DNA from: Elusimicrobiota bacterium
GTDB taxonomy: Bacteria > Elusimicrobiota > Elusimicrobia > UBA1565 > UBA9628
Reading direction: 5' to 3'
Assembly (NCBI GenBank): GCA_023249675.1
Contig: JAHFCE010000015.1
Location: forward strand, 1-51,091
Length of the DNA stretch: 51,091 nt
This document shows positions 1 through 7,394 of the stretch, one piece after another. Below the pieces are notes generated by a model, which was not told the origin of the DNA, did not search any database, and was given only the letters and a program-made list of their open reading frames with translations. Position numbers and translations under genes: made by a program. Position 1 is the stretch's first letter; each line of letters begins with the position of its first letter.

Positions 1-933
1 CTCGGCGATGCCGCCGCGCGCGCCGCCGGCGCGCCGGGCCTGACTGTGTCCCGCGCGCGGGGCGCGTTTTTACTCGCCCGCCGCGCGGCCGCCGCGCATG
101 AGGCGCTGACCGGCGAGGCCGGGGCCGTCTCGCGTGTCGATTCACTCTCCGCCGAGTTCGAGGCCGGAATCAAGCGCGCCATGCTGTCCCCCGCCGACCG
201 GCTCACCTCCGGGCTTGAGACGAGCGTCTCGGGTGACGGCGGCCTGCGCCACTGGGCGTCGCGCTATGCGGCTGACGCCCGCGAGCGGGGCGCAACGGCA
301 TTCGGGACAGTCCGCGGCCCGAGCCCCATTGTGGTGCTTGGCGGCGGCCCAGCCGAACGCGCGGCGGCGACGCTTGCGGCGGCCTCGAAGGGAATGTCGT
401 ACACCGTTTTTGGCGACGCGCTGTGGGCGTCGGGCTTCGGCGTTTACGGCGCTGTGACGCTCTCGGCCGACTTGCGCTCGACGGAGAACGGCGGCTCGAT
501 CGCGCTTGAGATGGAGCGCGGCGATGAGACGCTCGCGTCCTCTCTCGATCAGCTCGGCTTCTCGGTGACGCGCTCGGGCGGCGGCCTGCGCGCGACGCTC
601 GACGTACAGACGATGTCCGCCGACGCGCGGGAAATGACGGAACTTGCCGCGAACGCGCAAGCTCTGGTCTTGGGCGCGCCGTTTAAGTCCGCGGCGACAT
701 CAGCGGGACTCGAACGCCTGCTCGCGGATATGAGGCATAGGCCGCAGGCCGCGGCTCGAATCGCGGTCTCGCTTGACGGTTCCTCGCGCTTGCTGCGCGC
801 GAAGACCGTGGGCTGGGTCGGCGACGACGAAGTCGTCGAGATCCGCTCCCCGGGCGCGCGCGTGATCGCCCTGCGCGATTCCGCGACCGGCCTGGCGAAG
901 TTTGCCCGCCTCGAACCCCTGCGCGCGCGATGA
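1..933 (+). CDS. Unknown protein, 5' end cut by window edge
   Basis: The frame is open from base 1, so the gene very probably starts upstream; a GTG at 46 is only the first start candidate inside the window. About 310 residues are visible, rich in Ala and Arg. I recognise no domain. A glycine-rich segment (VVLGGGPAERAA) near visible residue 110 is followed by mixed alpha/beta sequence. The stop TGA (931-933) overlaps the ATG of the next gene as ATGA, so the two genes are translationally coupled and probably work together. The neighbour is an exported PEP-synthase-like protein, which is the only hint to role. Confidence 0.7.
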   Translation, partial: LGDAAARAAGAPGLTVSRARGAFLLARRAAAAHEALTGEAGAVSRVDSLSAEFEAGIKRAMLSPADRLTSGLETSVSGDGGLRHWASRYAADARERGATAFGTVRGPSPIVVLGGGPAERAAATLAAASKGMSYTVFGDALWASGFGVYGAVTLSADLRSTENGGSIALEMERGDETLASSLDQLGFSVTRSGGGLRATLDVQTMSADAREMTELAANAQALVLGAPFKSAATSAGLERLLADMRHRPQAAARIAVSLDGSSRLLRAKTVGWVGDDEVVEIRSPGARVIALRDSATGLAKFARLEPLRAR

Positions 934-2576
934 GCCGGCCGGCTTTACTGTTCCTCTTGCTCCTCCCGGCTTTGTCTGCGCGCGCCGAGCCGATATCCGG
1001 CTCTTTTCGGGGGCTGACGTTGAGCCTCGGGGCCGGGCGCTCCGTGTGCGCGAGGGTCACATTCGACCGGCGCGTCGCCGAGGCGGGCGGGCGCGTGTTC
1101 GTTCTCGACGCGGCTCAAGAGAGCGACGAGCAGGCGATGCGCCTGTCCGAGGCCGTCATCGCGCGGCGAGGAGGACTCTCGAGTCGTGCGGGGAGCACGG
1201 CTCGCCGTCACGGCGTGCCCGCCGTGGCTCTTGGCCAGGGGCGTTGGGACGGGCGCGGGCCGGCGCTGTATCTTGAGGAGCCGCTCTACGGCGCTGCGCA
1301 AATCGCCTCGGGCTTCTCGTATCGTTCCGTGGTCGGTTTCAAAGAACGGGCGTTGCGCGAGGGCGACGCGGTGATCGTCGACGCGGCGAACGGGCGGGTG
1401 ATCCTTGTGCTTCCGGAGGAAGCGGAGGCGCGCTTAGCCGCCGCCGAGGCCGCGCGCGCCTACGATGGCCTGCGCGACGCGCAGGCGCTTGAGCAATGGC
1501 TCGCGCAGACGCAGGACGCGCGCCGGGGCGCGGCCCTGCTCGAGGAGTTGATCCCCCGCGCGGTCGTGGGTTCGATGTCCGCCGACGACCTGTCTCGCGT
1601 GCGCCGGGCGGCGGAGCTCTCGGTTCCGGCCTCCGCGCGCGCGGAGATGCGCCGCGCGGAGGCGCGGGCCTTTGCGCTTGCCGCGCGCGAGGCCAAGCGC
1701 CGCGCCGAGGATCGCGCGGAAGACGCCGCCGAGGCCCGCGGCGAGAAACCGGCCGATTTCGCCGCGGCCGCCGCAGCCGGGGGCGCCGACCGCCCGGAAG
1801 GCGTCGAGCTGCCGGAAAACGCTTGGGAACGCTTCGTTGAGAGCAACGACCTCGCGCAATGGCTGGAGCGCACGCTCGACGACGCTTCGCTGGGGCTGCG
1901 CCGCAAGTCCGAACGCATCCGGGAGAAGATCATGGCCGCCCGGCTCGACTCCTCCTCGCCCGCGGGTGCGGCTGCGCTCTCCGCCGCCGCTCGCGGGGGC
2001 CTTGTCATTGGAGAAGACGCGGCGCTCAAGGCCGTGGGTCCGGCCGAAGTTCTTGACCGAGTCAAGCAAGTTTGGGCGGCGTCCTGGACGCCCGGTCCGC
2101 TCGGCGCGCGGCAGCGCGCGGGACGCGGGCTCGCCTACGGCGGGCGCGTGCGCGTTGAGACAATGACCACGGCCGACGTGTCCGGCGTGGCGTTCTCCCG
2201 GGACCCCGGCTCCGGACGGCGCGAGCGCGTGTTCGTTGAGGTGGCACCCGGCTCGCTTGAGAGGATTCTTGCCGGCGACGTCGAGACGTCTTCCTATTTT
2301 CTCGACCGGCGCACGGGCCGCGAGGCGGCGCCGCGCTCGGGCCCCGCCGCGGCCGCGCTGTCCGCCGAACGCTTGGCACGGGTCGCGCGCCTGGCGCGCG
2401 CTCTTGACTCATGGAAGGACGCGGGTATTGAGGTCGCGTTCTCCTTTTCCGGCGGGCGCCTGATCGCGCATTACGCGCGCGCCCTTGAGTCTCCGCGCCC
2501 GGTTCTTCCCCTCGACGACCCGTTTGCGCCGCGGCCCGACGCTCAGTTTTTGAACATCAAGCCCGTCGCGCGCTGA
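930..2576 (+). CDS. Exported PEP-synthase-like protein, rearranged and without catalytic His
   Basis: 548 aa. Residues 1-19 form a clear signal peptide (MSRPALLFLLLLPALSARA). Residues about 50-175 resemble the swivelling PEP-utilising domain of PEP synthase/PPDK: the segment GGLSSRAGSTARRHGVPAV (81-99) aligns with the family pattern GG-x-TSHAAI-x-AR-x-x-GIPAV and is followed by a G-x-x-V-x-VD-x-x-x-G-x-V strand. The phospho-accepting His is Arg86 (codon CGT at 1185-1187). After a charged helical stretch (about 180-330), residues about 365-465 resemble the last part of the ATP-binding PPDK_N domain (VKQVWAASWTPG, ADVSGVAFSRDPGSG, a Tyr-x-x-Asp-Arg-x-x-Gly motif). In true PEP synthase PPDK_N comes first, so the order is swapped here. 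Secretion plus loss of His argues against phosphotransfer; a structural or binding role is inference. Coupled to the upstream gene by ATGA. Confidence 0.72.
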   Translation: MSRPALLFLLLLPALSARAEPISGSFRGLTLSLGAGRSVCARVTFDRRVAEAGGRVFVLDAAQESDEQAMRLSEAVIARRGGLSSRAGSTARRHGVPAVALGQGRWDGRGPALYLEEPLYGAAQIASGFSYRSVVGFKERALREGDAVIVDAANGRVILVLPEEAEARLAAAEAARAYDGLRDAQALEQWLAQTQDARRGAALLEELIPRAVVGSMSADDLSRVRRAAELSVPASARAEMRRAEARAFALAAREAKRRAEDRAEDAAEARGEKPADFAAAAAAGGADRPEGVELPENAWERFVESNDLAQWLERTLDDASLGLRRKSERIREKIMAARLDSSSPAGAAALSAAARGGLVIGEDAALKAVGPAEVLDRVKQVWAASWTPGPLGARQRAGRGLAYGGRVRVETMTTADVSGVAFSRDPGSGRRERVFVEVAPGSLERILAGDVETSSYFLDRRTGREAAPRSGPAAAALSAERLARVARLARALDSWKDAGIEVAFSFSGGRLIAHYARALESPRPVLPLDDPFAPRPDAQFLNIKPVAR

Positions 2577-2591
2577 TCCAGGAGCGCAGCT
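2573..2591. repeat. 19-bp direct repeat, copy 1 (flanks antitoxin cassette)
   Basis: CTGATCCAGGAGCGCAGCT, identical to 2877-2895. This copy contains the TGA stop of the PEP-synthase-like gene. Together the two copies bracket the antitoxin gene with a period of 304 bp. Confidence 0.9.
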
Positions 2592-2607
2592 TGAGTCCAG
2601 GCGACTT

Positions 2608-2844
2608 TCACCGACCCCAACGGGCGAAGGCAGAAGAGATTTCAGAATCTTTGGCAAACTTGCCGGCATCGGCCTGGCGCAGTCCCTCTTTGATATGCGC
2701 TGTTTGCCACTGATGGATCGCAAGATAGTTGCTGATTGCCTCATTGAGGACGTAGCTGCGGTCTCGATCGATGCCGGCCGCGATGGCGTCCAGAGCCTTT
2801 CTCTTTTGCGCGTCCATGCGAAAGGTGATCGTTCGCTTGTTCAT
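2608..2844 (-). CDS. Solo ribbon-helix-helix (CopG/ParD-type) antitoxin-like protein
   Basis: 78 aa, starting MNKRTITFRMDAQKRKALD: a short beta strand followed by two helices, as in CopG/MetJ-fold DNA-binding antitoxins; the C-terminal half (HIKEGLRQADAGKF) resembles the toxin-binding tail of ParD-like antitoxins. The frame stays open far upstream but the ATG at 2844 is chosen because a GGAG Shine-Dalgarno sits 9 nt before it (2854-2857) and homology begins there. A toxin (ParE/RelE) would be expected directly downstream, but only 31 bp separate this stop from the end of the convergent PEP-synthase-like gene, so no toxin is present. The gene lies between two copies of a 19-bp repeat. Confidence 0.82.
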   Translation of the reverse strand: MNKRTITFRMDAQKRKALDAIAAGIDRDRSYVLNEAISNYLAIHQWQTAHIKEGLRQADAGKFAKDSEISSAFARWGR

Positions 2845-2860
2845 GGGATTTGGCTCCAGC

Positions 2861-4303
2861 TTACGCCGTAGTGCGCCTGATCCAGGAGCGCAGCTCGGCG
2901 AGCTCGTCGGGGCCGAGGAAGCCCGAGACGAGCAGGCCGACCGGGTAGGCCGCGAGCAGCAGAAAACGCGCCGGCAGGCCGACGTTCGAGGCGGGCCACC
3001 ACAAAGCCGCGGTCCAGGCGGCCAGAATCGCAAGCCGCCTCCATTCGTAGGCAACCGGGCGCGAGGCGCGGCCAAGCGCCCACACCGCGGCCGCCATCGC
3101 CGCGTACGCGGCCAACGTGGCCCACGCCGCACCCATCATGCCGAGGCGCGGGATCAGAAGCCCGTTGAGGAGAATGTTGACGAGCGCGCCCGCCCACGTC
3201 GCGGCCGAGACCGCGCCGGTGCGCTTGTCGAGCATCAAAGGCGCGAGCATGACGAAGTACAGGCCGTTGAAGAGATACGCGAGCGTGACGATAGGCACGA
3301 CGGGCAGTCCGCTCCAAAACGAGGGATGAATGAGCGATCTGCCTGCGAACAGGGGCGCGGTGACGAGAGGCTCGATAAAGAAGACGATGGCGAGCAAGGC
3401 CCACGCGCCAAGCGCGCCGAAATAGGTGAGCACGCGGGCGACGATCGCGCCCGCGTCCGGCCGGTCGGCGCGCTCGAGAATAAACGGCTTCCAGGCCTGG
3501 TCGAACATTCCGACAAGCAGCATCATCCCGATGCCGAGCTTGTAGCAGGTGCCGTAGACGCCGGCCGCGGCGAGGCCCGCCGCCCTCGCGAGAATCGGCC
3601 GGTCGGCGACCTGCACGACCATCGAGCCCACGCCGGCGATGATGAGCGGCACGCCGAACGAGAGCATCTCCTTGAGGCGGGCCCGGCCGGGAGCGCTCAG
3701 ACGCGCGAGGATGACGGGTGCCAGCATCGCGAGGCTCGAGAGCGACGCGACGAGATTGGCCAGGAACACTCCGCGCAGACCGAGGTGCAGGACGCGCACG
3801 AACACGTAGGCGAGGACGAGGTTCATCGCGATGCCGACGAGCTTGATGCCCGCGTAGGCCCCGGCGCGGTGGGAGCCGCGCAGCTCCGCGTAGGGCAGGA
3901 GCATGGCCGCGTCGGCGGCGAGAATCCAGGCGCCGTAGCGGACGAGGACGGCCATCTCGGCCGGCAGTCCCACCGCGCGCGCCAGGGGTGCTGCGGCGAG
4001 GTGGATGAGCACCGAGGTTGTCAGCGCCGTGCCCACGACCATCAGGAAGGCGGAGGAGAACGCCGACTCGTCGGCCTTGCCGTCGCGGCGTCCGAGGCGC
4101 AGGTAGGCGGTGTCGAGGCCGAGACCGTACATCACGGTCAGGAAGGCGATATAGGCGTACAGCGCCTGCATCGCGCCGTTGTCGGTCGGCTCCAGCAGGT
4201 GAGAGTACAGCGGCGTGAGCAGAAAGCTCAGCATGCGTCCGAGGACGGTGGACAGGCCGTACACCGCCGTCTCGCGCGCGAGGCCGCGCAGCTCCCTGAG
4301 CAT
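2861..4303 (-). CDS. Wzx-type polysaccharide flippase (MOP superfamily)
   Basis: 480 aa integral inner-membrane protein with about 12-14 hydrophobic helices throughout. The N-terminus (ETAVYGLSTVLGRMLSFLLTPLYSHLLEPTDNG, segments around residues 11-43) is typical of the RfbX/Wzx and polysaccharide biosynthesis family: Arg-Ala/Met-x-x-x-Leu-x-Pro-Leu-Tyr-Ser. These proteins flip undecaprenyl-linked glycan units across the inner membrane. Transcribed divergently from the metallophosphoesterase, with 34 bp between starts; its own TAGGAT -10 lies 6 nt before ATG. The C-terminal seven codons overlap the 19-bp repeat, and the last residues (RRTTA) may have been altered by the cassette insertion downstream. 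No glycosyltransferase cluster is adjacent, so the substrate cannot be named. Confidence 0.85.
   Translation of the reverse strand: MLRELRGLARETAVYGLSTVLGRMLSFLLTPLYSHLLEPTDNGAMQALYAYIAFLTVMYGLGLDTAYLRLGRRDGKADESAFSSAFLMVVGTALTTSVLIHLAAAPLARAVGLPAEMAVLVRYGAWILAADAAMLLPYAELRGSHRAGAYAGIKLVGIAMNLVLAYVFVRVLHLGLRGVFLANLVASLSSLAMLAPVILARLSAPGRARLKEMLSFGVPLIIAGVGSMVVQVADRPILARAAGLAAAGVYGTCYKLGIGMMLLVGMFDQAWKPFILERADRPDAGAIVARVLTYFGALGAWALLAIVFFIEPLVTAPLFAGRSLIHPSFWSGLPVVPIVTLAYLFNGLYFVMLAPLMLDKRTGAVSAATWAGALVNILLNGLLIPRLGMMGAAWATLAAYAAMAAAVWALGRASRPVAYEWRRLAILAAWTAALWWPASNVGLPARFLLLAAYPVGLLVSGFLGPDELAELRSWIRRTTA
2877..2895. repeat. 19-bp direct repeat, copy 2 (3' end of flippase gene)
   Basis: Identical to 2573-2591. 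Read on the minus strand it encodes ELRSWIR near the C-terminus of the flippase, so copy 1 looks like a displaced duplicate of the flippase 3' end. Confidence 0.9.
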
Positions 4304-4309
4304 GGCGCC

Positions 4310-4315
4310 ATCCTA
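4310..4315 (-). promoter_or_regulatory. -10 hexamer TAGGAT of leaderless flippase gene
   Basis: TAGGAT on the minus strand, exactly 6 nt before the ATG at 4303, which puts the expected transcript start at or next to the A of the start codon. Confidence 0.65.
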
Positions 4316-4325
4316 TCAAAACCGT

Positions 4326-4331
4326 TATCCT
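4326..4331 (+). promoter_or_regulatory. -10 hexamer TATCCT of leaderless phosphoesterase gene
   Basis: TATCCT, 6 nt before ATG 4338. This supports 4338 over the upstream in-frame ATG at 4215, which lies inside the divergent flippase gene. Confidence 0.65.
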
Positions 4332-4337
4332 GTGGGT

Positions 4338-5261
4338 ATGGCCCTCGATCGCTTCCTGCCGGAACGCCTCGTGCTGATGGCCTCCCGCTTTCGCACCGAA
4401 CGCCAGCTGCGCCGCCTGTCGCGCCTGCCCGGCTCGGTGGGCGACGCGGTCTCCTTCGCCGTGCTCGGCGACGCGGAGCCGTCGCGCTTTTGGATCTACC
4501 GCAAGCTATTCAATCGCGAGGGCGTGTTTCACGATCAGATGCACGAGCTGCAGAAGATGCCGCTCGCTTTCACGGTCCAACTCGGGGACATGGTCAGCAA
4601 GGGCAACGTCTCGCACTACGAGACGTTCTTTAGAGGCCTGCGCCGCGTCTGGACGGGGCGGCCCTACCTCACCGTGATCGGCAATCACGACCGCTCGCGT
4701 CCGAACGGCAAGTCGCACTCGATCTTATATCGCGGCCTTTTCGGCAAGCCCAACTATTTCTTCGACCACGGCGGCGTGCGCTTCGTGGTCCTCGACTCGA
4801 GCGCCAAGCGCGTGAGCAAGACGCAGCTCAAATGGCTCAAACTCGCGCTCGACGTTTCCGGCCGCAAGATCGTATTCACGCACATGCCGCCGGTTCAGCT
4901 CGGCCTATGGGGCGGGGTCGGCGCCGTCCACGAGCTCGGCGGCTTTATCGGCGGCTCGCGCGAGTTTTCCGACATCGTCTCGGCGGCCGGGGTCAGCCGC
5001 GTCTATATGGGCCATGTCCACGCTTTCGGCGTGCAGGACCACGGCGGCGTGCGCTACGTGCTCACCGGGGGCGGCGGTTCCGCATTATTTCCCTCCGGCA
5101 ACAAGGACAGCTTCCACCATTACCTGACGGTCGAGGTCACGCCCGAGGGCATCCGCGACCGCGTGCACGCGCTCGACGGCAAGGTCTTCGAGATCCCCCA
5201 CGCGCTGGTGCTTCTGCCGACGCACGAGGAGAAGAAGCGCCGCTGGTGGGAGCTGGTCTAA
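4338..5261 (+). CDS. Calcineurin-like metallophosphoesterase
   Basis: 307 aa. The metal-binding motifs appear in order: GDAEPSR near residue 42 (first motif, Glu where many members have His), QLGDM near 80, GNHD near 116, THMPP near 180, and GHVHAFG near 230. This is the Ser/Thr-phosphatase-like two-metal fold that hydrolyses phosphomono- or diesters. No signal peptide; the first 30 residues are basic, so it is probably cytoplasmic or membrane-peripheral. Substrate is unknown. Start at 4338 chosen from the -10 position; the reading frame continues upstream only as antisense of the flippase. Confidence 0.85.
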   Translation: MALDRFLPERLVLMASRFRTERQLRRLSRLPGSVGDAVSFAVLGDAEPSRFWIYRKLFNREGVFHDQMHELQKMPLAFTVQLGDMVSKGNVSHYETFFRGLRRVWTGRPYLTVIGNHDRSRPNGKSHSILYRGLFGKPNYFFDHGGVRFVVLDSSAKRVSKTQLKWLKLALDVSGRKIVFTHMPPVQLGLWGGVGAVHELGGFIGGSREFSDIVSAAGVSRVYMGHVHAFGVQDHGGVRYVLTGGGGSALFPSGNKDSFHHYLTVEVTPEGIRDRVHALDGKVFEIPHALVLLPTHEEKKRRWWELV

Positions 5262-5267
5262 GGCGCG

Positions 5268-6152
5268 CTACTTCTTCTCGGGCAGGAAGTCGGAGATCGG
5301 CGCGTTCAAACGGCGTTCGGCGTCATCGGTGTCGTTCTTGATGAAGACGCTGTCGCGGTCGAATTGGGCGTATGTGTCCGGGCCGCCGAGCTTCATCACT
5401 TCGGCGGCGCGCGCCGCCACCGCGGCGCGCACCTGGGGATCGGCGTATGGAGACGCCGGACCCAGAAGTCCCTCGCTGTCGATCAACTGAAGGATCGCCG
5501 GAAGAATCGACGGTTGGAACGATTTCTTATCGAAGGTATCGAAGAAGACCATCGGGGCCGTCTGAAGAACCTCTGCCCATAGCCATGCTGAGTTGGGCAG
5601 ACGGATGCGCGGGTCAGCCTTGGCCGCGGCCGAGAGTATCTCGTCGGCGCGCAGACGCCAGTAGAACATGTCAGTGGGCGCGTAGCCGTGGCTGGCCGAC
5701 GGCCCAGTCCACAGGATCAGCTCCTTGCGGTCCGAAGACAGCTTGAAGCGCGCCAACGGTTCGTAAGACCCCTCAACGATCAGGCGACCCGCTGCGCAAA
5801 GAGACTTGTCCCAACCGGTGACGGGTGGATTTGTGCCTGCGGAGGTCCATCGTAGGTCCACCCGTGTCCAGATGTTGCCGTCGGTGTCCTTGATCTCGGA
5901 CGTGCGGATGTTCTGCGGGTCCTGGAGGGCTTTCTGCCGCCACGAGTCGCAGGCCCGCCATTGGTCCAAGGTCATCGCCTGCCAGGCCGAACGGTCGATC
6001 GACTCGATCGGGTCGGCCGGAGCGGCTGGCGCGCCGGCCGGCTCCGGCACGGAGGCCTGTTGGGCCTGGATTTGGGCAAAGTTCAAATACTGGAATGATT
6101 GAGCGGACGCGGTGAGCGCGCAAACGGGCAGCAAGGCGATTAAAATGTTCAT
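5268..6152 (-). CDS. Exported protein of unknown function
   Basis: 294 aa with a signal peptide (MNILIALLPVCALTASA) and a low-complexity Ala/Pro linker around residues 36-48. The rest is a soluble, Trp-rich domain (DQWRACDSWRQKAL, IWTRVDLRWTSAG, FYWRLRADEIL) with two Cys that could form a disulfide. I recognise no family. Monocistronic: its stop faces the phosphoesterase stop with 6 bp between, and a TAAAAT -10 is 6 nt before ATG. Likely periplasmic. Confidence 0.72.
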   Translation of the reverse strand: MNILIALLPVCALTASAQSFQYLNFAQIQAQQASVPEPAGAPAAPADPIESIDRSAWQAMTLDQWRACDSWRQKALQDPQNIRTSEIKDTDGNIWTRVDLRWTSAGTNPPVTGWDKSLCAAGRLIVEGSYEPLARFKLSSDRKELILWTGPSASHGYAPTDMFYWRLRADEILSAAAKADPRIRLPNSAWLWAEVLQTAPMVFFDTFDKKSFQPSILPAILQLIDSEGLLGPASPYADPQVRAAVAARAAEVMKLGGPDTYAQFDRDSVFIKNDTDDAERRLNAPISDFLPEKK

Positions 6153-6158
6153 GGTTCT

Positions 6159-6164
6159 ATTTTA
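6159..6164 (-). promoter_or_regulatory. -10 hexamer TAAAAT of leaderless exported-protein gene
   Basis: TAAAAT on the minus strand, 6 nt before ATG 6152. The remaining 100 bp up to 6264 hold no gene; AGGCC-TTC-GGCCT at 6189-6201 can form a short hairpin but has no T-run. Confidence 0.65.
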
Positions 6165-6264
6165 AGGGATCGCAGCCTTCGAGGATAGAGGCCTTCGGCC
6201 TAGGCCGGAGAAGGCAAAGGTCCTATCAGCGACTATGGCTATCCCCATCTGTCTCCCTCAAAAA

Positions 6265-7359
6265 TCACGAGGACTTATCCCCTGATCCGTCGCGCGACGG
6301 ATTGGGGGATAACTCGAGCGAAGCGAAGCGCCCGCGGCGCGTCCAGCCGGCGAGCTTGCGGGACTTCGGGTCTTCGACGAGCAGTAAATCGCTGTCGAGG
6401 TCGCACCAGGTGAAAAAGCCCGTGCCGAGGGCCAGGTGCACGCTCGCGGCGAGGCCGCGCGCGGTCTCGGCCATGCAGCCGATCATCAGTGGCAGTTTTG
6501 CCGCGCGCGCCACCGCCGCGATCTCAAGGCCGCGCGAGATCCCCGACTTGGCGAGCTTGATGTTGATGGCGGTCACCCCGGCCTCCATGGCCCGCATGGC
6601 GTCGGAGGGCGTCGCCACGCTTTCATCGGCGGCGACCGGCACGGGACAGCGCAAAGCGACGAACGCGAGCGCTCGGAGGTCGTCTTTCGGCGTCGGCTGC
6701 TCGAATAATTCCACGGGCGCGCCCGTCTTCAGGACCGTCTCGATGAACTTCAGCGCGGATGCCGGGGTGAACCCCTGGTTGCCGTCGAGCAGGAGCCGCG
6801 CTTTCGGCGCGGCCTCGCGCACGGCACGTACGCGCGCGAGGTCGTCGGCCAACCGGCCTGAGACCTTGATCTTAAGGATGCGAAAGCCCGCGGCGGCGGC
6901 CTCGGCCGCGGCGGCGCGTGTCAGCCCCGTGTCATTTGATCCCGAGATCGTGAGGTCGGTTTCGATCCGGCGCGACGCGCCGCCGAGCCAGCCCGCGAGA
7001 TTCGTGCCGGCTTCGGCCGCGAGCGCGGACAGCAGGGCGGCTTCGAAGGCGGCGACGGCGGGGCTTGCGGCCCCATGTCGTTTCCAGGCCTCATCGACGA
7101 GCGCGCGCCAGTCGCGGACGTCGCGGCCGCGCGCGCGGAGGGCCATTTTTTCGAGCGCTCCCCGCAGGACCGCCGGAGTCAGGCGCTTCTGCGCGATCGA
7201 GGTGGACGCCTCCCCGTAGCCCGATGCGCCGCCGCGAAGGCGAATGAAGAGGGCGGCATTCACGGTGCGGTCGCGCCGGCCCGAGGCGGTGATGAAGGGG
7301 CGCCTGAGCCTCAACTCGACCAGGGCGACGCGCGCGGAGGCGACGGCGGTTCGGAGCAC
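6265..7359 (-). CDS. Dipeptide epimerase (L-Ala-D/L-Glu epimerase type, enolase superfamily)
   Basis: 364 aa, GTG start. Enolase-superfamily residues are all present: Lys163-x-Lys165 (KIKVSG), metal ligands Asp192 (LDGNQG), Glu220 (FEQP) and Asp245 (AADES), and Lys268 (NIKLAKSG) opposite. The C-terminal CDLDSDLLL is typical of the dipeptide-epimerase branch, which converts L-Ala-D-Glu from murein turnover into L-Ala-L-Glu. Substrate could be another dipeptide. The -10 TATCGT lies 6 nt before the GTG. The last codons (LSPNPSRDGSGDKSS) are encoded by a 38-bp near-perfect palindrome, suggesting the C-terminus was extended or reshaped by that repeat. Confidence 0.85.
   Translation of the reverse strand: MLRTAVASARVALVELRLRRPFITASGRRDRTVNAALFIRLRGGASGYGEASTSIAQKRLTPAVLRGALEKMALRARGRDVRDWRALVDEAWKRHGAASPAVAAFEAALLSALAAEAGTNLAGWLGGASRRIETDLTISGSNDTGLTRAAAAEAAAAGFRILKIKVSGRLADDLARVRAVREAAPKARLLLDGNQGFTPASALKFIETVLKTGAPVELFEQPTPKDDLRALAFVALRCPVPVAADESVATPSDAMRAMEAGVTAINIKLAKSGISRGLEIAAVARAAKLPLMIGCMAETARGLAASVHLALGTGFFTWCDLDSDLLLVEDPKSRKLAGWTRRGRFASLELSPNPSRDGSGDKSS
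6275..6312. repeat. 38-bp near-perfect palindrome with TTATCC/GGATAA ends
   Basis: Arms 6275-6293 and 6294-6312 match at 17 of 19 positions with no loop. The outer ends read TTATCCCC and GGGGATAA. It lies inside the last codons of the epimerase gene; no T-run follows, so it is not a textbook terminator. Confidence 0.85.
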
Positions 7360-7365
7360 CGAACG

Positions 7366-7371
7366 ACGATA
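7366..7371 (-). promoter_or_regulatory. -10 hexamer TATCGT of leaderless epimerase gene
   Basis: TATCGT on the minus strand, 6 nt before GTG 7359. Confidence 0.55.
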
Positions 7372-7381
7372 GCAAAATGGC

Positions 7382-7387
7382 TATAAT
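7382..7387 (+). promoter_or_regulatory. -10 hexamer TATAAT of leaderless exported-protein gene
   Basis: Perfect TATAAT, 7 nt before ATG 7395. It sits downstream of the alternative ATG at 7377, which would therefore not be on the transcript. Confidence 0.7.
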
Positions 7388-7394
7388 TGCGGCG

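Noticed and set aside
2608-2844. Complete toxin-antitoxin pair
   Set aside because: Only the antitoxin-like gene is present; no ParE/RelE-size frame lies before or after it.
2573-2895. Integron gene cassette
   Set aside because: Size fits a cassette, but I see no GTTRRRY core site, attC fold or integrase.
2771-4633. Open frame of 620 codons on the plus strand
   Set aside because: Antisense to the flippase; composition is Arg/Gly/Glu-rich as expected for a shadow in GC-rich DNA, with no domain.
6189-6201. Intrinsic terminator at AGGCC-TTC-GGCCT
   Set aside because: Stem is short and no T-run follows on either strand; it lies upstream of a promoter rather than after a gene end.
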